Part shown: one piece after another, positions 1-10,800 of the stretch
Layout of the letters: each line of letters starts with the position of its first letter
How positions within the stretch are numbered: position 1 is the stretch's first letter
NCBI GenBank assembly: GCA_018657385.1
Contig: JABHXF010000005.1
Coordinates: 1 to 64,000, forward strand
Length of the DNA: 64,000 bases
From: Candidatus Woesearchaeota archaeon
GTDB lineage: Archaea; Nanobdellota; Nanobdellia; Woesearchaeales; DSVV01
Direction of reading: 5' to 3'
Position numbers and translations under genes: made by a program
The notes under the pieces: model-generated
Told to the model about the DNA's origin: nothing
What the model saw: only the letters and a program-made list of their open reading frames with translations
Database searches by the model: none

Positions 1-777
1 AGGAAGTAGTTCTTCTTGAACTCCAATAAATTCATTTTTTATATTATAGCCCGCCATAAAATACAGATCATCACTAGAATCACCCCATATGTTAGTAAGT
101 ACAGGAGTAATCCCATTATCAACTCCTGTTAGATCGTTCCATTCAGTTCCATCAAAATTATAGATATTACCTGGAACACCTGTTGCCATAACATAACAAC
201 CATTTCCATCTTCTTGTAAATCTAAAGAAAACTGACAATCACCTAATATAAATTGAGGATCATTATTATCATCTAATCCTTGATAAGTAATAGTTGATTT
301 GCCATCAAAACAATATGCTTCATTTAATGGAAGGTCTTTTAATGTTAAACATTCACCATTTACTTCTCCATTTTCTTTGTAACAAACTTGTCCTTCATTA
401 CATTCTTCATTTTGTGTGCATGTTGGTTCAATTTCAGATTCACATGTCTTAAACCCAACATCATAGTTTTCATCAGGTTGGCCTTGATTATTGATTGTAT
501 CTAAATTAAGTTCTAAACATAACCCACCATCAAGATAAAACTTTTTTGACTCAAGATTACTAATACCAACTAAACATTCACCATCATAACAAATTTCACC
601 TTCTCCACAATCAAGTTGTGTATCACAAAGAACACCATATGGTTTACCTGTAAGAGAGCTTGGTTCAACTGAAGTGTATAACATGTATGCTCCAACCATA
701 ACAATTACAACTATAAATAAATAAATAAAGATTTTTAATTTATTAGATGAATTTTGATTATTGCTTTTCTTTATCAT
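1..777 (-). CDS. N-anchored secreted Cys-rich protein, C-terminally truncated by the window edge
   Basis: Minus-strand frame from ATG at 777 reads MIKKSNNQNSSNKLKIFIYLFIVVIVMVGAYMLYTSVEPSSLTGKPYGVLCDTQLDCGEGEICYDGEC...; ATGA overlap with the upstream gene; TM plus post-TM LTGKP motif. Not in the supplied ORF track because it runs off the window. Confidence 0.75.
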   Translation of the reverse strand, partial: MIKKSNNQNSSNKLKIFIYLFIVVIVMVGAYMLYTSVEPSSLTGKPYGVLCDTQLDCGEGEICYDGECLVGISNLESKKFYLDGGLCLELNLDTINNQGQPDENYDVGFKTCESEIEPTCTQNEECNEGQVCYKENGEVNGECLTLKDLPLNEAYCFDGKSTITYQGLDDNNDPQFILGDCQFSLDLQEDGNGCYVMATGVPGNIYNFDGTEWNDLTGVDNGITPVLTNIWGDSSDDLYFMAGYNIKNEFIGVQEELLP

Positions 778-2981
778 TCTGATCCACCTCCACAGAAAAG
801 TGTATAAAATGGCGTCACATCTGGATTATCAGGAGGATTAGTCTCATGGACACTACAAAGATTATTTTTAGCCGCGTCAAAATTATCAAAGTCATCAAAT
901 TTAACAGCAACTAAATAATTATTTTCTAATCCACCTGCACCATAAAATTTAAGATGATTTTGAATTTCAGTTAAGGGATTATCAGTTCCAGGAAATGGAA
1001 ATGCAGCAACAATATAATCACCTGTAGTTGTTGAAAAACTTAAACCAGTGTTGATATAATTTTGATCTAACATAAACTCCCAATATTCATTTAAATCATT
1101 CATAACAACATACACAATTGCATCTTTTGTAAAATCAAGCTTTTCAATTTTATAAACAAGTTCAAGATGATCTTCAGTAAGAGGTAAAACCTTATCTGCA
1201 TCAGGCGGATGTATCCATACAGCATCTTTAAGGTCATCTGGAACATTAGTTATTTTTACATCTTCTAAGTCTGTATACAATTGCTGATCTGTGTAATGTT
1301 CGTCAATACTACGTCTTACTACATGATAATTAGACATATCTGTTTCATGGAATAGATTTGGATCTAATCCTTTCTCAAATGCATTATCATAAAATGTAAG
1401 ATCTAAATAATTTACACAAGTTGCATCATCTGCACAATCTGGATCAGCACAATCAATTGATGCATCTAAATCATCATCAACTAAATTATAACATAATTCA
1501 GCAACTGATGGAATACAAAATGCATCTTCAGCACAATCTAAATCTTCACAATCAACCAAATCATCACCATCATCATCTTCACCATTATCACAAATCTCAA
1601 CTGGAACTTCACAACCTGCAAGACCATAACAATCTGGATCAGCACAATCAACTAAATCACCTGCTGAACCAATAACACCATCACCATCATCATCATCATT
1701 ATCAACACCATCATCACAAGTTGCTTCATCATTTTGACAGAATAAAGTTTCATCTGTTCCAAATATTATACAAAATGGTTCAATACATTCAGTTATATAA
1801 GTAGGACAACTTTGACCTTCTAAACAAAGAGCCCCCATATCATCCTCATCACAAGCATCAGTACATGAATTTCCAATACATACCTGAGTTGCTCCACATT
1901 GCTTAAAGTTACAATCATCATCTTCACAATCTACAAGATCATCACCATCATCATCAACACCATTATTACAGATTGCTTCACCAACACATAACTCATTATC
2001 AAAGCAATCTTCATCATTACAATCAAATAAACCATCACCATCATCATCTATACTATTATCACATATTTCAGTTATTTCTACACATTGAGATTCTTGACAT
2101 ACATGCATAACACCACATGATTTCCCATCACAATCATCATCAAAACAATCAATTAAATCACCTGCTGAACCAAAAACACCATCAGCATCGTCATCATCAT
2201 TATCCATGCCATCCCCACAAAATTCAACTTTACCCATACAGAAAAAGTGAGATTTACAACGTCTGTCATCACAATCAGCATCGCCATCCCCATCATCATC
2301 TACACCATTATTATTACAAATTTCACAAGTTTCTACTCCATTTTCAATTACACAAGATATTCCACAATCTTCATCATCATAATCAATCTTAGTATCTAAA
2401 TCATTATCTATACCATCTTCGCAATAATCACCTTCATCTTTAATACATAATTTGTCAACACCATATAAAAGACATGTTTCTCCATCTTCACAATCTACAT
2501 TAGTGTCACAAACAGAATAACTTAAGCACAAATTTGAATAACATGATAATTCTAAATTTGAATCTACTATATCAGGACATCCTGTATCATATTGGCAGCA
2601 ATAATGACCTTGTGGTCCCATCTTACCACTACAATAAACATCTGCACAGTCAATTAATCCATTTTCATTATCATCTATACCATTTAAACAATCTTCAGTG
2701 TATTCTTTCAAATTAACCATTAGTTTACCTGAATCAGAATCAAGGTCTTTAACTTTCAGTAAATATCTTATTCCACCAAGATTAAAATAAGTTTCACTAT
2801 TCTGAGCAATACCACCTAATGTACTAGAATCTTTAAATGTTGCTTGAACTGCTTTTCCAACTAAACCTTCAGGTTTAACAATCCCAAATAATTGAAATAT
2901 ACCAACAACCACTAATAATATAATTACAATATAAAGACTAGTTTCTAAATATTTTTTATTTTTCTTTAGGAAATTATTCAT
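774..2981 (-). CDS. N-anchored surface protein with MopE-like Asp/Asn/Cys metal-binding repeats
   Basis: N-terminal TM then VGKA; repeated CDDGVDNDDDDGDG..DCADPDCYG / CDNGEDDDGDDLVDCEDLDC units (MopE-type putative metal-binding motif). Confidence 0.8.
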   Translation of the reverse strand: MNNFLKKNKKYLETSLYIVIILLVVVGIFQLFGIVKPEGLVGKAVQATFKDSSTLGGIAQNSETYFNLGGIRYLLKVKDLDSDSGKLMVNLKEYTEDCLNGIDDNENGLIDCADVYCSGKMGPQGHYCCQYDTGCPDIVDSNLELSCYSNLCLSYSVCDTNVDCEDGETCLLYGVDKLCIKDEGDYCEDGIDNDLDTKIDYDDEDCGISCVIENGVETCEICNNNGVDDDGDGDADCDDRRCKSHFFCMGKVEFCGDGMDNDDDDADGVFGSAGDLIDCFDDDCDGKSCGVMHVCQESQCVEITEICDNSIDDDGDGLFDCNDEDCFDNELCVGEAICNNGVDDDGDDLVDCEDDDCNFKQCGATQVCIGNSCTDACDEDDMGALCLEGQSCPTYITECIEPFCIIFGTDETLFCQNDEATCDDGVDNDDDDGDGVIGSAGDLVDCADPDCYGLAGCEVPVEICDNGEDDDGDDLVDCEDLDCAEDAFCIPSVAELCYNLVDDDLDASIDCADPDCADDATCVNYLDLTFYDNAFEKGLDPNLFHETDMSNYHVVRRSIDEHYTDQQLYTDLEDVKITNVPDDLKDAVWIHPPDADKVLPLTEDHLELVYKIEKLDFTKDAIVYVVMNDLNEYWEFMLDQNYINTGLSFSTTTGDYIVAAFPFPGTDNPLTEIQNHLKFYGAGGLENNYLVAVKFDDFDNFDAAKNNLCSVHETNPPDNPDVTPFYTLFCGGGSE

Positions 2982-3631
2982 TCTGAATCACCTCCACATT
3001 CCTGAGATACGCACCCTGTTAAATCAACAATACCTGAATATTCAGCATTCAATTCTGTCAACCCCACAACATCTGCTGGATAAACATCACAATCTGCCTC
3101 TTTATCAATAGCACTACAGACTGCATTTAGAAGGTTTTGATCATTAAAAACTATAGGTTCTTCTGTTGAATAATCATCACCACTATCATCAGCAGGTTTA
3201 ATTGTAGCTTTAATTAAATAATCCAATTCAGAGTTTACCTTATCAATAGTAATAACTGCTTTTTCTCCATTAGCTTCAATAACTTCAAACATGAACTTTT
3301 GTCCACCTGAAACAACTTCAATAGTATTTTTACCATCTGTATCTGTTGGAATAGAAAAGGTAACACCTTTTTGAGTATCTTCTAATACATCTTCACCACC
3401 ATTACCAAAATCCCCTATATCTCCTCGAGCCATTCCTAATAAATCACCTTCAAACTTTACTAATAATAGTAAAGCAATTAAGATAATTAATATTAACAGC
3501 CCATAGAAGAACATCCCTAAATAATGAGGTTGTTCAGTTTTGGCTTTCTTAATGCGATGAATTTTAACTTCTGATTTTTTAACAGATTTCCCTGATTTTG
3601 AAACTTTTTTAACTGATTTTTTCTTAGCCAT
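2978..3631 (-). CDS. N-anchored secreted protein, unknown function
   Basis: MAKKKSVKK basic N-terminus, single TM; GGTGATAAAACATGG ribosome site; 4-nt overlap with the downstream gene. Confidence 0.7.
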   Translation of the reverse strand: MAKKKSVKKVSKSGKSVKKSEVKIHRIKKAKTEQPHYLGMFFYGLLILIILIALLLLVKFEGDLLGMARGDIGDFGNGGEDVLEDTQKGVTFSIPTDTDGKNTIEVVSGGQKFMFEVIEANGEKAVITIDKVNSELDYLIKATIKPADDSGDDYSTEEPIVFNDQNLLNAVCSAIDKEADCDVYPADVVGLTELNAEYSGIVDLTGCVSQECGGDSE

Positions 3632-3645
3632 GTTTTATCACCTTT

Positions 3646-4203
3646 TTAGATTATTACACCATTTTTTTTAATTTCTTTTATTAAAGAATCATTAGTTGTC
3701 ATATCTTTCTTATCAAAGAAATGCTCTTCAATTACTTTTTTATACTTTTTTTCTAAACTTTTAATCTTATTTTTTATTTCTTTCTTGTTTACTTTTTTAT
3801 TAAAAATAAAAGCAATATCTACATCTGATCTGTTGTTGTAAATTAATTTAGAATATGAACCAAATAACCACATATTATCAATATTTTTGAATCCTGAAAA
3901 AGCAGATGATAAATCCAATAGTAAAACATATACATTTAATGGCAACTCCTTAAATCTCAAATATTCTTTACCAACTAAATCCAATAAAGGTTTCATCTGT
4001 TTATTTTCAAAATTTAATCTGAAAACTCTTTTATTTTGGACTAAAATAGAATTATATAAAAGAGTCTGTATTGCAATGTCCAATGGAACATTATTTAACA
4101 TAGTCTTCTCTTTGATCTCATTTCTTGTAAACCCAGAGCCATGACTAATTGAGAATAATGTTAACACCTTTACAATATTTTTATCAAATAAATCTGTTAT
4201 CAT
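3646..4203 (-). CDS. HTH plus minimal nucleotidyltransferase (MNT) protein; antitoxin-like partner of the HEPN gene
   Basis: GSYSKLIYNNRSDVDIAFI resembles GSxxxGxxxxxSDxDL; HTH-like N-terminus; adjacent to HEPN-like ORF. Confidence 0.7.
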   Translation of the reverse strand: MITDLFDKNIVKVLTLFSISHGSGFTRNEIKEKTMLNNVPLDIAIQTLLYNSILVQNKRVFRLNFENKQMKPLLDLVGKEYLRFKELPLNVYVLLLDLSSAFSGFKNIDNMWLFGSYSKLIYNNRSDVDIAFIFNKKVNKKEIKNKIKSLEKKYKKVIEEHFFDKKDMTTNDSLIKEIKKNGVII

Positions 4204-4698
4204 TTATACATTTGAGCCCTCAATTAATTTTAATATCTTTTCTACATAAGTTTTAACATTAATACCTACAAATTCTTTAGCTTTATTTGCATATTTATGT
4301 TTCATAAAATCTGTTCCAGTATAATATTGAACTTTAACTCTTTCTTTTTTAGCATCTTTAAGATCATCATCAAGATTAGAATATTCCCCATAACCATCTT
4401 CAATAAGTTTTAATAATCCTGGATCATTTAATAGCTCTTTTAATACCTTAATTGTTGTAGCATGAACTTCTCTATCAATTTTAAACCTATAAACTTTGGC
4501 AATGAATAATTTTGAAATATCATGCATAGCATAATACCCTGAAACAATTGACCATCTAGGAAAATTATTTACATTCGCAGTTGCATGATTTAAGTTATCA
4601 GTATAAGATTCTTTATAAAAATCTAAATATCTGGATAGTTCTGTCTCTTTTATCCTTGATATTTTCTTTTCATTTAACAACAATTCAATTTTTACCAT
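4204..4698 (-). CDS. HEPN-domain protein (HEPN/MNT pair 1)
   Basis: All-helical, FPRWSIVSGYYAMHDISKLFIAK pattern typical of HEPN; immediately upstream of the MNT gene. Confidence 0.6.
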   Translation of the reverse strand: MVKIELLLNEKKISRIKETELSRYLDFYKESYTDNLNHATANVNNFPRWSIVSGYYAMHDISKLFIAKVYRFKIDREVHATTIKVLKELLNDPGLLKLIEDGYGEYSNLDDDLKDAKKERVKVQYYTGTDFMKHKYANKAKEFVGINVKTYVEKILKLIEGSNV

Positions 4699-4730
4699 TT
4701 TATATACTTATAACCTTTTTCATTTAAATA

Positions 4731-4752
4731 TTTTACCATTTTTTTGGTAAAA
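4731..4752. promoter_or_regulatory. Candidate operator of HEPN/MNT pair 1
   Basis: Perfect palindrome TTTTACCA-N6-TGGTAAAA just upstream of the TATA-like ATATAAAATGG; third half-site TTTTACCA at 4690-4697 overlaps the start codon. Confidence 0.5.
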
Positions 4753-4823
4753 TAAGCACCAATTCCAAGTATTTGTTATTTGCTGTTAAAATGTCTAATA
4801 TTAGCAACCAACACCAAACACCT

Positions 4824-7800
4824 TTATTTTATCATTTTATTAATTATTTTTTTACTCCAGCCTGCTTCAATTAAGACATTTTTCAGTGCAGGCTTTGTTA
4901 AACCTTTAGCGTAATAATGATTAACATATTCCTTTAATTGTTGTTCATATTTTTTAGGAAGAATGTCATGTAATGATTGCTCAAAAATTAATTTAATTCT
5001 ATCTTCAGGATATTTTAGATTAAGCTTTTCAATAATTTCATGTTTTGTTTTACCTTTTCCTAACATTAGTTTAATTTCTTTTTTTAATATTTTATCTTTA
5101 CTTTTATTATGTGCTTTTTCTTTAATTAATTTATTATCCATTGGTGGAATTCCAGCTTTAAGCCCTTGATTCATATCAGGTATTTTACCCATTGAAGGTA
5201 TTTTTTTATTACGACCTTTACTATAAACAAAATATCCAGTTCCAAGCAAACCACCAATCAAAGGAATAAGTAATAATAGTAACCAATAATAATTAAATCC
5301 TTTAGGTTGTGTTAGTACAGGTCCAACGCAATCTTTACAAGGACCACCACAATCTGAATTTACTTCACCTTGATTTCTAATACCATCATAACAAGTTGCT
5401 TCAACCCCACAAGAAGCACAAACATTTCCACCACAATCAACTTGTTCTTCGTCTTGATTCATAATACTATCATAACATGTTGGTTGTTTACAAATTCCAG
5501 ATTTACAATAACCTGAAATACAATCATTATTATTGTTACAACCATAATCATCTAAACATTTATCACATTTTCCACCACAATCAGTATCAGTTTCACCTTG
5601 ATTTTGTTTTTTATCTTCACATGTAGCAGAACAAATAGCAGAACATGGACCACCACAATCAACTCCATCTTCTAATAAGTCTCTTACTTTATTATTACAT
5701 CCTGAAGAAAATGCAGGAGCATTACCCTCACATGGTTCAACAAATAACATTGTACCACAACCATTTGTTGATAAACAAGTATAAACTTTTGTTGAATAGT
5801 TCATATCCCCTTGTATTACACATGGTGTTATATCATATTTTTTCTTACATGAATCATCAAGTTCAGGAATACACATTTTATTATTACTTCCTCCTCCTCC
5901 ACCACCTGATGATTGTGAAACTTGATTCACGTTGTTATTAGTAATTACAAATTCTTGACCTGCTTCTAGATCTAAAATAACTATTTTAGGTTCAACCATA
6001 AAGAAAGGACCTGCAGTTGCAACTGCATTTACAACAATAGGATTTGTTGCAAATATTTTATATTCTGGAACTGTTTCAATAGGTAATAATGTTTTATCTG
6101 TTATATTTGCTAATAAATAAGTGCTTGCAAATCCATTCTCATCTGTTACTAATCCATCACCAATTTCAATAACACCATTACCATTTAGATCAACTAATTC
6201 ATCATTAACTAATATTTCAATACCTACATTTGGAACAACTTTATTAGAATCAACACTATCAATAACATTAACACCTAATGACCAGTATGTATGGAGTTCT
6301 GTGTTGTATTGTACATTCTGAAGCTTTGACAGTTTTTCGAAATCTTTACAACTGTTTTTATACAATTCATTAACAATATTATCGCATAAAGAATAATCAT
6401 AATAAATTGACACAAAATGCATATAGCATGCGTCTTTTTTAACATCATCTGATATCTCACCACAAAATTCAGATTTTTTGCTAATTTTTGCAACAGATAT
6501 TATACAATTATTTTTAACTAATTCATCATCTAAATTTTTACAAATACCAAATGCAGCTTCTGAATCTGACTTTGCAAGTTCCTTCGCGTATATTAACTGT
6601 TCCACAAAAGATGCATCCTCATCTAATTCTTGTAGATCAGACTCTTGTTCATCTGGTTCTTGGTCTTCTTCAACATTATAAGGATCATAAAAATAAACAT
6701 CATTTGGATTATAAAATGAATTTTTGAATTTAATTAAAGAACCTGAATATCCAGCAAGTATCATATCTTTTTCTTCAACTTCTTCCAGCCATGATAATCC
6801 TGATGAATCAGACACATGTATTGGCTTTGTAAAATTACTTTCATTCATCATACACTCTTCAAAGGCAATATTTTCAATTACTCCATTTATAGTAAACAAA
6901 TTAACCTGATTTTCAATTAAATCAGTATTTTTAATTGTTGAATCTTTCACATTACCAATTAAACCAATACCTAAATGATTATTATTAATAAGATTATTCC
7001 CAATATCTAAACCACTAACATCTGATGCTTGCAAAGCATAAGCATTATTACTTAAAACATTATCATCAAGCTTTGCATTAGTAACATTATTCAATGAAAT
7101 TGCACCATTAAAATTAGATATTTTACAATTGGAAATTTCAATATTTTCTACACTTTGAGCAGATATAACAGCAGTACTTTCAATTGAACCAAAAGCTTCA
7201 TTTGGTCCAACTAATTCTGTTTCATCCATACATTTTAAGTTAACATTATTTTTTGTAATTTGAATAAGTCCATTTTCAGGATTAATAAAGTTAAATGTTC
7301 CACCACATAAAATTGTATCATCTTCTATGACTAATGTATCTTGTAAAGTTGAAGGATCAACACAGATTAAACATTTACCAAATTCACAAATTTCTCCTTC
7401 TCCAATACATCCTGAATCATTAATACATGTCACATATTCACAAAAATTATTTTGACAAGTTTGAGGAGCAACACAATCAATTGCATTAGGGTATATATCA
7501 GCATTACAAGGTATTTTACCACAAGGTAATTGTTCATAACTACTAACTAAATCTTGACTAAGATCAAGTAAAATATTAGTGTCTGTTGTAATATGAGTTT
7601 CAACTTTCCAATCCCCACAATCACCATGTTGATTATTAAGAATAAAACTATTTGTTGGTGTAGGATTTAATACACCTGCTGTAAATAAGCTTTCATAATT
7701 CTTTTGTATTTGTTCAGATGTTAATGCATGATCATATATTTTAAATTCATCTAATTTACCCTTGAAATTATAATGAGGAGGAGAAGTTAATTGTTTTTGA

Positions 7801-10800
7801 CCTAAATAAAAAGGACCTTTCATTATTGGTACTTCTATATCTGAGTTAGTATAATCTAATGTTCCTGCCAAAACACCATTCAAAAAAGTGTATAATAATT
7901 TTTCTTCAAAATTATATGTAATAGTGATATAATTCCATCCAGTTTGATATTCAATTTCTTCGAATATCAAATTGTCTGTTGTTAAGTCATTAAAAGATTT
8001 TATTTTATTTGTATCTTCTATATAAACTCCCCATTTAGGATAAAATGAATTTTGGCTCATAGTTACGCCAAAAACAGTATCACCATCATTTTCTACAGGT
8101 TTACTATGAAAAATAGTACCAAAACCAGAATCATCATAATTCACTAACATTTCAATTGTAAAGTCCCCTTCTAGTTCTAAATTATTGCTACCTACAACAA
8201 CATAATCATCAACACCATCAAATTCATAACAATTACCAACACAATCATTTGCAATTATTGGATCACCATATACCATACCATAAATATAATTCCCACTATA
8301 ATCTTTTAATGAGTTGGCAATTACACCATCAATTTCAATACCTTCACCTAATTCATCAAAGAAATAATTAACCTCTGCAAAAGGTTCATAATTATTAGCT
8401 CCTTCTTCTTTAACTAGCCAATTATAACTAATACCATTTGGAGTTTCAGTTTCAGGAATTGTTAATTTTGCTTCTAAATCTAAATTAGTATCATAAATAA
8501 TTTCAACACTTGCAGATGTTTTAGCAAAACTTTCATCTGATAAAGGACCTTTATATGGATATTTATCTAATACAGAATCATCAAATCCACCATCTAAACC
8601 AATTGGAAATGCTGTATCATAAAATCCATCACAACTTGGTTCTACTAATGGACAAGCTTGATCATCAACGCCATAAGTATAAGAACTTTTGAAATTAACA
8701 TATTTATCTTGTTTTTGAGAATTTGGATACATGCCCCAATAATTACCAGAACCACCAATATTACATATATTATTTACACTATCCCAATCTTCACATTTAA
8801 ACAACATTATTTCATCTGAATGATCTTGCTTATTACCATCTAATCCACCAATAAAAATATCACCAGGTTTATAGAAATTATTATGATAAATTAAACTTGG
8901 TTCAACATTAGCAGGGTCAATAAATTCAAGATGATCATTATTACCCTTAAATTCATTTGAGAAGATTTCAGCTTGTGTAGATCCATCTAATTGCTTTAAT
9001 TGCAACCCTTTATCATTATTTAAAAATTTATTATTCTTAATTTCATTTTCTAATGAACCTTCTATAATCATACCAATATCATAATTCTTAAAAGTGCAAC
9101 CATCCACAACTAATCCATCTTTGTCTGAATAAAGTCCTGCACCTTTGTAATCATCACCAGGCATTCCAACAAATTCAGTATTATCACAAGTAATTGTAAC
9201 ATCATCTTCAGCAACAATCAATGCACCTTTTTCAGGATCTAAGATAGGATCATTATACAAATCATACATATTATAAGTTCCAGAACAAAAGTTAGTATCT
9301 TCTGTAATATAATATTCCATGTAAGAATCTTCTGATGCAGGATCAATAATAGTTTCAGGTAATATATCTTGATATGTATCTGTTTCTTGATTAAAAACCC
9401 TAAATTGAAATTGAGATATGGTTGGTGGTGATGTGCAAGCAATATCAGAATTGATTATTTTAATAAACCCACCACTAACTTCTCCGGGTTCAATATCAAC
9501 ATCAATAGCCCCAGTTACCACTTCTAGATCTTCTTCCTCACCATAATTATAGAAAACGGAATATTTATAACTTTTTGTTGATGGTGGACCTTCTGAACTT
9601 TTAGTAAATGCATAATAATACTGATCTTCATTAATTGGCCAGCCTGCAGGTCCTGTTAAATATTTAGAAACAATATTACCTACACTATCTGTAATAACAA
9701 CTTGTGCATTATCTAAAGGTTTATTATTAACATCAAATACTTTTATTGTAATTGGATAATGGAAGTATACATCAGATTTTGTTTTTAGATAAACTAAATT
9801 CTCATCAACACCATAGAAATAATTAGGATATGAATTTGAAACAAAAATAAATTCATCATGCTCTGGATATTCATTTTCATAAAGCACTGTGTTTTGTGAA
9901 TGACTTATAGAAACATCTCCATTCCCAGGTATTTCTTTAATATACGTAAACTCATTACCTGCAATTGTTGTCTGATCACTATATCCCAGTAATAGGCCAA
10001 TAGAATTATCTTCAAAAATATTTTCTAAATAAACATTACCAAAATTTGGTGTATCAAAGTTTGCAACAGTCTTTATTCCAATACCATAACCATTAATTTT
10101 ATTATCTGAAAAAATAGAATTAGAGATAAATGTTAAGTCAATACATACATCTCCATCAACTTCCGAGAAATGATTATCAACAAACATTAAATTAGAAGAA
10201 GTTTCTGCTTCAATACCATTATCAATATTAGTAAAAGTATTACCATATATAACTCCACCACTTATATCCTTCATTTGTAATGCTGGATTCACATAAGTAA
10301 TATCACCTTGTTTATTAAACTCATTATTAATAATATTAATAATAGAATTTTCATCCTTATAACCTTTCATCATAATTTCTGTATTTTTGAATGTGTTCTT
10401 AGCTATTAAAACATTACCATGAAAACCTTCAGAATCTTCAAGATCACCAATATTTATTTTTCCAATACTACCATCAGTTGTTTCAAAAGTATTCTTAATT
10501 AATTTAAACGTTGGATTAGCATCATTACTGTTCAAAGAAAAATAATTGATAAAATCAGCACCTGTTGTTTGAAAAGTATTACCAAATATTTCAATATTAT
10601 TATCTAGACTAATACTAACAAATGGTGTATTACTTCCTGTAAAAGTACAACCTGCAATTATATTACCACTACTAACAGAAAATTTACCTTCCCCAACCAT
10701 ATCTATTGTAGTACCCTGCTCACAGATTATTGCATATTTTTTTGGTATAAGTGGATTACTAAGATAAAGAATTTCATTTAATTCATAATCCTTATTACAT

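Noticed and set aside
1560-2300. CATCATCATC-rich repeats as a CRISPR array or microsatellite locus
   Set aside because: They are in-frame Asp codons of a coding repeat, with no constant repeat or unique spacers.
1421-2716. Plus-strand His/Asn/Gln-rich ORFs (1421-1675, 2117-2392, 2534-2716)
   Set aside because: Antisense shadows of GAT/GAA-rich codons of the Asp-rich surface gene. Similar antisense ORFs at 5645, 25018, 25783, 28773, 30429, 31020 and 32636 rejected for the same reason.
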